From Flavobacteriaceae bacterium (GTDB lineage: Bacteria; Bacteroidota; Bacteroidia; Flavobacteriales; Flavobacteriaceae): a DNA stretch of 5,805 bases. The notes under the pieces were generated by a model that worked only from the letters and a program-made list of their open reading frames with translations, was not told the origin of the DNA and searched no databases. A program made the translations under genes and the position numbers. The stretch's first letter is position 1. Each line of letters begins with the position of its first letter. Where the stretch lies: contig JALWYP010000286.1 in NCBI GenBank assembly GCA_026992695.1, positions 1-5,805 of the forward strand. The letters run 5' to 3'. Positions 1 to 5,805 of this stretch are shown piece by piece.

Positions 1-177
1 ATCTCCATCTGTATCTACATCTCCTGTTAACCCAACAATTAACTCATAATTATGCCCGTGATAATGCGGGTTACTACACAACCCAAAAATATCTTTGTTT
101 TTTTCTTCGCTCCAATCTTTTCGGTACAATCGATGTGCTGCATTGAAATGTGCTTTTCTGTAAACGGTTAAACTCAT
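1..177 (-). CDS. 6-pyruvoyl/6-carboxytetrahydropterin synthase family protein, N-terminal 59 residues (3' end outside window)
   Basis: Only the first 59 codons are in the window; the frame runs open off the left edge. The start is the ATG at 177-175, which overlaps the idi stop as ATGA, so the two genes are very likely translationally coupled. The visible part carries the family's zinc site: AHFNAAHRL (His10, His15) and HYHGHNYEL (His40 and His42 in the HGH motif), with the presumed catalytic Cys34 in FGLCSNP. Family members are small homo-oligomeric cytosolic enzymes that act on 7,8-dihydroneopterin triphosphate. QueD makes 6-carboxytetrahydropterin for queuosine; PTPS makes 6-pyruvoyltetrahydropterin. 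The spacing here is Cys-x5-HGH, as in eukaryotic PTPS and the bacterial PTPS-II group, rather than the Cys-x3-HGH of E. coli QueD. Automatic naming as queD is therefore not certain and I give no symbol. Family membership is firm; substrate and product are inference. Confidence 0.9.
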   Translation of the reverse strand, partial: MSLTVYRKAHFNAAHRLYRKDWSEEKNKDIFGLCSNPHYHGHNYELIVGLTGDVDTDGD

Positions 178-692
178 TGCGAAAGATGTTTATAAAATTT
201 ATCGAAAATTATTTTAAACCAAGCAGTATAACTTTCGGGATGCTTTTTAATATCATCAACAATTGCTTCTAACTTCATCCATTTCCAAGATGCAACTTCG
301 TTAGGATTAACAATAGGATCATCATTATAATTTCCAATAACGATATGATCGAGTTCATGCTCGGTTAAACCATTATCGAACGGTGCTTTGTATATAAACC
401 AAATACTTTCTTTTAGCTCGGTTTCAAAACCCATTTCTTCTTGTAATCTTCGCTTGGCTGCTTGCAATGTTGTTTCTCCTTCTCTTTGGTGACTACAACA
501 AGTATTTGTCCATAATCTAGGTGAATGATATTTATTGAAAGCTCGTTGTTGAAGTAACAACTCATTTTTATCATTAAAGATAAACACCGAAAAGGCTCTA
601 TGCAAGATTGCTTTTTGGTGCGCTTCTTGTTTAGGCATTAAACCTATTTGGTTATCATTTTCATCTACAAGGATTACTTTTTCCTCTTCCAT
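174..692 (-). CDS. idi: Isopentenyl-diphosphate delta-isomerase, type 1
   Basis: This cytosolic Nudix-fold enzyme interconverts isopentenyl and dimethylallyl diphosphate, giving the starter unit for quinones, carotenoids and undecaprenyl carriers. The protein is 172 residues, a usual length for bacterial type 1 enzymes. Visible features are His25 and His31 (EAH...LHRAFS), the catalytic cysteine motif NTCCSH (Cys66, His68), a Nudix-like helix at 78-89 (AAKRRLQEEMGF), the second catalytic/metal motif EHE at 111-113, and Trp158 near the C terminus. These correspond to the E. coli metal ligands H25, H32, H69, E114 and E116 and to catalytic C67. I chose the ATG at 692-690. The frame extends upstream to a TTG at 743, but that codon lies inside the preceding gene's terminator stem and upstream of the likely promoter, and the extra 17 residues do not look like the family. 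The stop TGA (176-174) overlaps the next gene's ATG, so the two form an operon. Confidence 0.96.
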   Translation of the reverse strand: MEEEKVILVDENDNQIGLMPKQEAHQKAILHRAFSVFIFNDKNELLLQQRAFNKYHSPRLWTNTCCSHQREGETTLQAAKRRLQEEMGFETELKESIWFIYKAPFDNGLTEHELDHIVIGNYNDDPIVNPNEVASWKWMKLEAIVDDIKKHPESYTAWFKIIFDKFYKHLSQ

Positions 693-709
693 CCAATTTT
701 TAATTTGTT

Positions 710-717
710 CAAAAGTA
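710..717 (-). promoter_or_regulatory. Probable Bacteroidota -7 promoter box for idi
   Basis: Read on the minus strand, 717-710 is TACTTTTG, a full match to the TAnnTTTG -7 box used by the primary sigma factor of Flavobacterium and Bacteroides. A TTG (743-741) lies 23 bases upstream, at the upper limit of the 17-23 base spacing reported for Flavobacterium, so the -33 element is weak or differently placed. Transcription would begin roughly 12 bases before the idi ATG at 692, giving a very short A/T-rich leader without Shine-Dalgarno. The box follows directly after the upstream terminator, which makes sense for a new transcription unit. The local sequence is T-rich, so a chance match is possible. 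Confidence 0.45.
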
Positions 718-730
718 CAAAACAAAATAC

Positions 731-760
731 AAAAAGCACCCAATAATATGTATTGGATGC
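731..760 (-). terminator. Rho-independent terminator of the secretion cassette
   Basis: On the minus strand, the 10-base arm at 760-751 (GCATCCAATA) pairs with 745-736 (TATTGGGTGC) through nine Watson-Crick pairs and one T-G wobble, around a 5-base loop (750-746). A run of five T follows immediately (735-731), and further T-rich sequence after it. It starts 25 bases after the stop codon of the OmpA-family gene. The plus-strand side has no T-run, so it acts only for minus-strand transcription. Confidence 0.8.
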
Positions 761-785
761 TCTTCTCGAATATATAATTGGTTAG

Positions 786-2792
786 TTAGTTTTTAATTAT
801 AAATACAGATCGTCTGTTACGTTGGTGTTCTTCTTCGCTACATTTTACACCGTCGGAACATTTGGGATTATCTAATTGTTCTTGTGTACAATCATACGTT
901 CCTACTTCTCGTCCACATTCATCAAATTTAATGCATCTGTTTAAAAGTTGGTACTCACCGTATCCTTTAGCAGAAAGCCTGCTTCTGTCTATACCGTGAT
1001 CTACCAGCCAATTTAGTGTTGCTTGTGCTCTTTTGTCTGAAAGTACTTCGTTATATTTAAAAGTTGCACGAGAATCGGTATGTGATTCGATGTGTATTTT
1101 TAATTGCGGGTATTCTTTCATTGCTGCCAAAATTTTTGCTAACTCTACTTCGGCATCGGGTCTAATGTTATATCTGTCAAAGTCAAAGAAGATAGGTTGC
1201 AGGCATAAACGGCATCCTAAATCATCCGGAGGACAAGGATTTGTGTATTCTAATTCTAAATTTAGTTTTAATTCGGATGAAGAATTAGGTGTTTCAACTA
1301 CTTTTTCGTCTGGTGCATAATCTTGCTTTTTTGCTCTTACTGTGTACTGTTTCTGACAGTCTATCTCGTTAAAAGTAAATGCAGCATCTTTTCCTACAAT
1401 TAAAGATTTTATTAATGTATTATTTTCATCTAGTAAAAAAACTTCGGCTTCAGGAATAAGTTCTTTAGTTTCTTTGTCTATAACTAATCCGCTTATAATA
1501 ACTTGACATTTTTCTGTAACCAAATAGATATCATCACTTACACTTCCTCCTTTTCCATCTCTGTTAGAAGAAAGATATCCCAATCGTTTCTCTTCATTAA
1601 AGATAAAACCAAAATCATCTTGATTACTGTTTATTGGTTTTCCGATATTCTTTATGGCAGTTGGTAAGCCTTTGTTGTTTAATTTTGTAACAAACACATC
1701 CAGACCTCCCAGTCCGGCTCTACCATCGGTGGCAAAATAGAGATTGTTTTCTTTACTAATATATGGAAATGTTTCTCTTAGCTCCGTATTAATGGTTGGA
1801 CCTAAATTCACGGGATCACTATAGGTGTTATCACCTAAAATATCTACATACCATATATCTGAGTGTCCAAAGCCACCCGGCATATCACTTGAAAAGTACA
1901 ATCGTTTTTCATCTACACTAAGAGCAGGATGTGCAACAGAATATTCGTCACTATTAAATGGAAGTTCTACTATATTTGTCCAAAATGTTTCTCCTGTTTT
2001 GGTTGCTTTGTATAGTTTTAGTCTTATAGTTTTATTTTTATCTCTTCTTTTTTTACCGTTTATGTAATTATTTCTGGTAAAATAAACAGTATTTCCATCT
2101 GCGGTAAATGCTGTGGAAGACTCGTTGTAAGGTGTGTTAATATCTCCGTTTAATGGGGTTGCATTAGAAAGGTTCCCTTCTTCATCCATATCGGCTTCAA
2201 ACAAATCTAAATACGGAAGATTATTCCAAGACATTTCTTTACTCCCTTCTGATTTTTTTGCATTGGAAGCAAAAACAATTTTATTATTTCCGTAGAAGGA
2301 TGTTCCAAAATCTGAGTTTTTTGTGTTTACAAGTACTCTTTCTAATATGTAATCTTTAGAGTTTAACTCAATGTCCTTAAGATATTGTTTATCTTCAAAA
2401 TTTTTAACAATTAATTTGTTACCACCAATTGCTTTAAAAGCTTCCATCATTTTATCGGAAGCTTCATAATCGCCTAAACTTTTTAGCGACTGAGCTGCCC
2501 GATAGTAATAATCGGAAGTAGTATCGGCAGGATATTGGTTTACTAATTTTGTATACCATTTAGCGGCATTTTCGTAATCTGCATTAAAATAATACGTGTC
2601 GCCTAGTTTCTTATATAATTCTGGAGATTGATATCCATCATTTGCAACTTGTAAATATATTTTTTGTGCATCAATATAGGAGTATTTATCAAAGTCTTTA
2701 TTTGCCTTTTCTAAAAGTTTTTTTTGTGAAAACGCACCGGTTATCGAAAAAATAACAACAAATAATAGTGTGAGGTTTTTAATTTTTTTCAT
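786..2792 (-). CDS. OmpA-family protein with TPR, PD40 beta-propeller and carboxypeptidase-regulatory-like domains (PorE-like)
   Basis: This 668-residue exported protein starts at ATG 2792-2790, 12 bases after the SprF-like gene's stop, so they are co-transcribed. Residues 1-22 form a signal peptide ending ITGAFS|Q; there is no lipobox cysteine. Residues about 25-120 are TPR-like helices (LYKKLGDTYYFNADYENAAKWY). Residues about 155-428 hold five PD40-like blades, with strands such as NTVYFTRNN, RLYFSSDMPGG, LYFATDGRAGLGGLDVF and GYLSSNRDGKGG. Residues about 429-512 are a carboxypeptidase-regulatory-like beta-sandwich, bracketed by Cys429 and Cys479. Residues about 533-668 are an OmpA peptidoglycan-binding domain with FDFDRYNIRPDA, HTDSR (Asp573) and LSDKRAQ (Arg588), which match the diaminopimelate-binding Asp and Arg of OmpA. 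The order matches PorE of P. gingivalis, a T9SS component that binds peptidoglycan. Paralogues beside SprF-like genes are common in Flavobacteriia, so this is more likely the cassette's own cell-wall link than the core PorE. A cysteine-rich insertion (residues 620-651) interrupts the OmpA domain. Confidence 0.92.
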   Translation of the reverse strand: MKKIKNLTLLFVVIFSITGAFSQKKLLEKANKDFDKYSYIDAQKIYLQVANDGYQSPELYKKLGDTYYFNADYENAAKWYTKLVNQYPADTTSDYYYRAAQSLKSLGDYEASDKMMEAFKAIGGNKLIVKNFEDKQYLKDIELNSKDYILERVLVNTKNSDFGTSFYGNNKIVFASNAKKSEGSKEMSWNNLPYLDLFEADMDEEGNLSNATPLNGDINTPYNESSTAFTADGNTVYFTRNNYINGKKRRDKNKTIRLKLYKATKTGETFWTNIVELPFNSDEYSVAHPALSVDEKRLYFSSDMPGGFGHSDIWYVDILGDNTYSDPVNLGPTINTELRETFPYISKENNLYFATDGRAGLGGLDVFVTKLNNKGLPTAIKNIGKPINSNQDDFGFIFNEEKRLGYLSSNRDGKGGSVSDDIYLVTEKCQVIISGLVIDKETKELIPEAEVFLLDENNTLIKSLIVGKDAAFTFNEIDCQKQYTVRAKKQDYAPDEKVVETPNSSSELKLNLELEYTNPCPPDDLGCRLCLQPIFFDFDRYNIRPDAEVELAKILAAMKEYPQLKIHIESHTDSRATFKYNEVLSDKRAQATLNWLVDHGIDRSRLSAKGYGEYQLLNRCIKFDECGREVGTYDCTQEQLDNPKCSDGVKCSEEEHQRNRRSVFIIKN

Positions 2793-2804
2793 TCTTATAG
2801 TTTT

Positions 2805-3764
2805 TTAGAAAAATCTTGGTGTTAATACTCTTTCCGGTTTATTAAAAACATCAAATAGTAACATTAATTCATACGATCCATCACTTACAATTTCTAAATC
2901 TGTGGTTTGATAATCATACCCAAAACCAATAAATATATTATCATTAGCTTGAAATCCAACCATAGCACTAACAGCTGCACTCCATCTGTAAGATGCACCA
3001 AGTGTAAATTTTTCATTTATTAAAAAGTTAGCTGAAACATCTACTTGTAAAGGTGACCCACTAACAGCTTTTACTAATGTTGCCGGTTTAAATTTTAAGT
3101 TTTCATTTAAATCAAAAACATAACCAGCAATAAAGAAATAGTGAAGTCGTTCTGAAGCAGTAACCTCTCCTGAAATGGTTCCACCACTATTTTGAATTTC
3201 TTCAATTGTAGTATCATTAAAATGTTTGGTAGTTAAAAAATTAGGAACAGAAAGACCTAGGTAATATTTTTCGGTATTAAAATAGATTCCTGCACCTATT
3301 TGAGCTTGAAGTTTATTATCTATATTGTATTCAAAAATGTCGCCTGCATCAAATATTTTAAGTTTCGTAAAATCTACATCTAATAAATCAATCCCTGCTT
3401 TTAAACCAAAAGATAATTCTGCCTCTTCTGAGGTATTAATGGTGTACGAATAATCTACAACTACATTAGACTCAACTGCTGGTCCTAACTCATCTCTAAC
3501 AATAGAAAGTCCTAAACCCATATTGTCTAAAGAGCCAACGGGTGTATCTGCAGAAAAAGTAAGCGTTTTTGGTGCTCCATCAAGACCTACCCATTGAGTT
3601 CGATACAATAATCCAAAACTTAATGCATCTCGAGAACCGGCATATCCCGGATTTACCACCTGAGTATTATACATATATTGGGTATATTGAGGATCTTGTT
3701 GTGCATTTACTGAAAAAATACCCGCTAAAACAAAAAGTATAATTTTTATATAATTGTTTTTCAT
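2805..3764 (-). CDS. PorP/SprF-family type IX secretion system outer-membrane protein
   Basis: The product is a 319-residue outer-membrane beta-barrel of the PorP/SprF family. SprF of Flavobacterium johnsoniae is needed for secretion of the adhesin SprB, and family genes typically sit just after their type B cargo gene, as here. Residues 1-21 are a signal peptide (KIILFVLAGIFSVNA|QQ). The mature start shows the family signature QDPQYTQYMYNTQVVNPGYAGSR, interrupted nowhere, followed by TQWVGLDGAPKT and a DxPVG turn. The rest alternates polar and aromatic/aliphatic residues as in barrel strands (LSFGLKAGID, KFTLGASYRWS, IFIGFGYDY). It ends in RFF, a C-terminal phenylalanine usual for outer-membrane proteins. 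I chose ATG 3764. The frame also opens at 3803, but that start lies in the hairpin stem and would put 13 unrelated residues before the signal peptide. The leader is A/T-rich without Shine-Dalgarno. The downstream OmpA-family gene follows after 12 bases. Confidence 0.94.
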   Translation of the reverse strand: MKNNYIKIILFVLAGIFSVNAQQDPQYTQYMYNTQVVNPGYAGSRDALSFGLLYRTQWVGLDGAPKTLTFSADTPVGSLDNMGLGLSIVRDELGPAVESNVVVDYSYTINTSEEAELSFGLKAGIDLLDVDFTKLKIFDAGDIFEYNIDNKLQAQIGAGIYFNTEKYYLGLSVPNFLTTKHFNDTTIEEIQNSGGTISGEVTASERLHYFFIAGYVFDLNENLKFKPATLVKAVSGSPLQVDVSANFLINEKFTLGASYRWSAAVSAMVGFQANDNIFIGFGYDYQTTDLEIVSDGSYELMLLFDVFNKPERVLTPRFF

Positions 3765-3780
3765 AATTAAATTTTTAATT

Positions 3781-3807
3781 ACCGGTGCGGTTGTTTTACA
3801 CACCGGT
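3781..3807 (-). promoter_or_regulatory. GC-rich hairpin between the adhesin and SprF-like genes
   Basis: On the minus strand, ACCGGTGTG (3807-3799) pairs with CGCACCGGT (3789-3781), eight Watson-Crick pairs and one T-G wobble, around a 9-base loop. It is far more GC-rich than its surroundings and lies 21 bases after the adhesin stop and 16 bases before the SprF-like ATG. The following bases are AATTAAAAATTTAATT, with no T-tract, so it is a poor intrinsic terminator. I see no TAnnTTTG promoter box in the gap. A role in mRNA stability, processing or partial attenuation would fit, giving separate levels of cargo and SprF-like protein. That role is inference. Confidence 0.55.
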
Positions 3808-3828
3808 ATATATTGTGATTTATTGTCG

Positions 3829-4143
3829 TTATCTATTTAAGTATAAGTATCCTGAATAAATATTCTTACCTGGATTATCTCCAGAAAATGTAAGAACATA
3901 GAAATAGGTTCCAGTAGGTAACTCTTTGTTTTGTCTTATCGTTACTCTTCCCTGTGAAACTCCTCTAAAGACATTTTCTTTTCCATCTGTTCCACCATAA
4001 CCATCTGTTTCAAAAACAAGTACTCCCCAACGGTTATATATCTTCATATTATTATTAGGATATTCTTGAATACCAAATACATTGAAGAAATCATTTAATC
4101 CATCTCCGTCGGGAGTAATCCCGTTAAAAATTTCAAAAGCATC
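3829..4143 (-). other. Gliding-motility-associated C-terminal domain (T9SS type B CTD), region of the adhesin gene
   Basis: This stretch encodes the last ~104 residues of the adhesin. Family hallmarks in order are [32 protein letters not shown], the glycine-rich [23 protein letters not shown] and the ending SGYLYLNR. This domain (gliding-motility C-terminal domain, CHU_C type) directs export across the outer membrane by the T9SS. Unlike type A signals, type B domains usually depend on an adjacent PorP/SprF-family protein, which is present here. There are no cysteines in the domain. A loop of about 15 residues ([10 protein letters not shown] to RQNKE) is somewhat long and basic compared with the rest of this acidic protein. 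Confidence 0.93.
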
Positions 4144-5805
4144 CCCAAGTACTAACGGAAGTGTTGTTATCGTTGGATCGTCTGGATCACCATCACCATC
4201 AATATCAATATTTGTTGTATTAATCGGGTCATCAGACTCATCACTTACTTGGTTGCCATCACTGTCTTCTCCTGTAATAATAGCTTGATTAACTACTTCT
4301 CCATTTTCAATATCTTCGGCAGTTATTACATATGTTGCAGTAAATGTTGTGTTATCACTTTCTCCTGGTTCAAGAATTTCTATTGGTCCTCCTTCTATTT
4401 CAATACCAGGTAACTCATCGGCTAACGTAATATTATATAACGTAACATCTCCGGTATTGGTTACAGTAAAGAAATAAGAAATAGTTTCGCCTTCTTGAGC
4501 TATTCCATCTCCATTTTCATCATTAAACACTCCTGTTTTTTCAATAGAAATATCAGGGTTTTGACAAGTGTTGATGATGGTTGAATCATCTTCTAAAATA
4601 CTATTATCATCCGATAAATCACTCACACCATCTCCATTAGGGTCAGTTCCAAATACTGTGGCTTGGTTCTCTACAAACCCGTTATTTATATCATCTTGCG
4701 TAACTGTGTAAACTGCAAAGAACGTTTCGGTATCTGAAGCTCCTGCTGCAAGATTTATTGGGTCGCCAGTTACATCTACTAAGGGATCTGTAACAAATAC
4801 ATTTGTAAGAGCCACATTTCCTGTATTCACAATGACAAAGTCGTACACAATTGTTTCGCCTAAATCAATACATCCATTTCCGTTTTCATCGGTTGGAGTT
4901 GCTGTTTTAATAAGAGCAATACTCGCCGATTGACATAAATTTGTAACTGTTGGATCGTCTTCAAGCTCACTATTATCATCTGATAAATCACTTACAATAT
5001 CTCCATTGGGTTGTAACCCTGAAACAGTTGCTTGATTTTCAACAAAACCATTATTAATGTCTGCTTGTGTAATTAAATAAGTCGCTGTAAAGGTTGTATT
5101 ATCGATTTCTCCAGGTGCTAGTGTTATAGGTCCTCCCACAACATTTACTAAAGGATCATCAATATCTATATTTGTTATTGTAATATTACCCGTATTAATT
5201 ACAGTAAATGCATAGGTAATAGTTTCTTTAACATCAGCACATCCACTATTATTCTCATCATTTACAGTACCTACTTTTATTAAGGCGATGCTCGCACTTT
5301 GACATAATTCGGTTACCGTTGGATCGTCCTCTACATTGCTATTGTTATCTGATAAATCAGTTACCTGTGTTTGCATAGGAGTTGTTCCTTCTGCCGTGGC
5401 TTGATTGCTTACCATTCCCGCATCTATATCGGACTGAGTTATCGCATAACTCGCCGTGAATGTCGTTGTATCACTTGCACCGGGTGCCAAGGTAATGGCA
5501 TTTCCACTTACTGTTACTAGTGGATCGGTTATCATTACATCGGTTAAGGTTACATTTCCGGTGTTGGTTACTGTAAAGCTATAACTGATCGTCTCATCAA
5601 CATTTGAACAACCGTCTTGATCTTCATCATTAAATGTACCTACTTTTATTAAGGCGATGCTAGGATTCTGTTGAATAATCGTTACCGTTGGATCATCCGT
5701 TGGATCGTTGTTCGTGTTTCCTTCTCCGTCAGGCGTCTCAACAGTTTCAGGGTCGGGAATGGTATTGCCATTGGTATCGGTTCCCGTATCACTGGTGTCG
5801 GTAAT
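3829..5805 (-). CDS. Large repeat-containing secreted protein with gliding-motility/T9SS type B C-terminal domain (5' end outside window)
   Basis: The frame is open from the right edge to the TAA at 3831-3829, giving 658 visible residues; the true start lies outside the window. Residues 1-46 are the acidic tail of a further repeat. Residues 47-415 are three DUF11/DUF7507-like Ig-type repeats of exactly 123 residues each. A fourth, diverged repeat runs to about 550. The last ~105 residues form the gliding-motility-associated C-terminal domain. Each repeat has the pattern SIALIK, a DENxxGC loop, ETIxYxFxVxNTGN, TDPLV, LAPGxxDxTTFTAxYxIT, NQATV and DDPTVT. The protein is strongly acidic, with DxDxDG-like loops that suggest calcium binding. 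The role is probably a cell-surface adhesin or filament exported by the T9SS, by analogy with SprB; sequence alone does not show whether it serves gliding, attachment or another surface function. The SprF-like gene next to it fits as its secretion partner. Confidence 0.9.
   Translation of the reverse strand: MTDTSDTGTDTNGNTIPDPETVETPDGEGNTNNDPTDDPTVTIIQQNPSIALIKVGTFNDEDQDGCSNVDETISYSFTVTNTGNVTLTDVMITDPLVTVSGNAITLAPGASDTTTFTASYAITQSDIDAGMVSNQATAEGTTPMQTQVTDLSDNNSNVEDDPTVTELCQSASIALIKVGTVNDENNSGCADVKETITYAFTVINTGNITITNIDIDDPLVNVVGGPITLAPGEIDNTTFTATYLITQADINNGFVENQATVSGLQPNGDIVSDLSDDNSELEDDPTVTNLCQSASIALIKTATPTDENGNGCIDLGETIVYDFVIVNTGNVALTNVFVTDPLVDVTGDPINLAAGASDTETFFAVYTVTQDDINNGFVENQATVFGTDPNGDGVSDLSDDNSILEDDSTIINTCQNPDISIEKTGVFNDENGDGIAQEGETISYFFTVTNTGDVTLYNITLADELPGIEIEGGPIEILEPGESDNTTFTATYVITAEDIENGEVVNQAIITGEDSDGNQVSDESDDPINTTNIDIDGDGDPDDPTITTLPLVLGDAFEIFNGITPDGDGLNDFFNVFGIQEYPNNNMKIYNRWGVLVFETDGYGGTDGKENVFRGVSQGRVTIRQNKELPTGTYFYVLTFSGDNPGKNIYSGYLYLNR
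4156..5667 (-). repeat. Array of four tandem DUF11/DUF7507-like repeats in the adhesin gene
   Basis: Repeat units by position are 5667-5299, 5298-4930, 4929-4561 (369 bases each, 123 residues, no indels between them) and 4560 to about 4156 (about 135 residues, diverged, with an added [12 protein letters not shown] segment). Units 1-3 each have exactly two cysteines, at unit positions 20 and 122; unit 4 has neither. A DNA segment of 26 bases is identical in units 1 and 2 (5636-5661 and 5267-5292, offset 369). Such repeats are all-beta stalk domains of bacterial surface proteins. More copies probably lie beyond the right edge, since the frame enters the window in the tail of another unit. Confidence 0.88.

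Noticed and set aside
693..743. Upstream TTG start adding 17 residues to idi
   Set aside because: It starts in the terminator stem, precedes the probable promoter, and the extra residues are unlike type 1 isomerases.
1033..1320. Open plus-strand frame of 95 codons
   Set aside because: It lies wholly opposite the OmpA-family gene, has no recognisable domain, no promoter or leader, and reads as the complement of a well-supported protein.
1825..2067. Open plus-strand frame of 80 codons with a hydrophobic end
   Set aside because: It is antisense to the PD40 propeller region; the hydrophobic run is the complement of Lys/Asn-rich codons, not a convincing membrane protein.
3765..3803. Upstream start adding 13 residues to the SprF-like protein
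   Set aside because: It lies in the hairpin and would put a non-hydrophobic extension in front of a clear signal peptide beginning at 3764.
4082..4288. Open plus-strand frame of 68 codons, rich in Ser/Pro
   Set aside because: The Ser/Pro pattern is the complement of Asp/Gly-rich repeat codons in the adhesin gene.
5533..5535. ATG as the start of the adhesin gene
   Set aside because: The frame continues open to 5805 with in-frame repeat sequence, including the first half of unit 1, so this is an internal methionine.
4156..5667. Regularly spaced repeats as a CRISPR array
   Set aside because: The period of 369 bases is coding, in frame, and encodes homologous protein domains; there are no short repeat-spacer units.

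Overview
The window is AT-rich and fully consistent with a member of the Bacteroidota, most likely the family Flavobacteriaceae. The evidence is a type IX secretion (T9SS)/gliding-type C-terminal domain, a PorP/SprF-family protein, a PorE-like OmpA protein, A-rich leaders without Shine-Dalgarno sequences, and a TAnnTTTG-type -7 promoter box. I cannot name the genus. All five genes lie on the minus strand, so they read from right to left.

Right part (5805 to 2792), in transcription order. First comes the 3' end of a large secreted protein (visible part 658 residues), built of about 123-residue extracellular repeats and ending in a gliding-motility/T9SS type B C-terminal signal. After 64 bases with a GC-rich hairpin follows a PorP/SprF-family outer-membrane protein of 319 residues. 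After only 12 bases follows a 668-residue OmpA-family protein with TPR, PD40 beta-propeller, carboxypeptidase-regulatory-like and peptidoglycan-binding OmpA domains. By analogy with SprB/SprF of Flavobacterium johnsoniae and PorE of Porphyromonas gingivalis, I read this as a secretion and surface-anchoring cassette: cargo, its dedicated outer-membrane partner, and a link to peptidoglycan. A hairpin with a U-tract ends the unit at about 731-760.

Left part (692 to 1). A probable promoter right after that terminator drives idi (type 1 isopentenyl-diphosphate isomerase). The idi stop overlaps by ATGA the start of a 6-pyruvoyl/6-carboxytetrahydropterin synthase family gene that is cut off by the window edge. 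These two are housekeeping genes of isoprenoid and pterin/queuosine-type metabolism.

No RNA genes, insertion sequences, CRISPR arrays or phage genes are visible. Nothing here is clearly a new kind of system. The most worthwhile points are the three-gene T9SS cassette, the strict cysteine pattern of the repeat array, the cysteine-rich insertion in the OmpA domain, and the hairpin between cargo and SprF-like gene.
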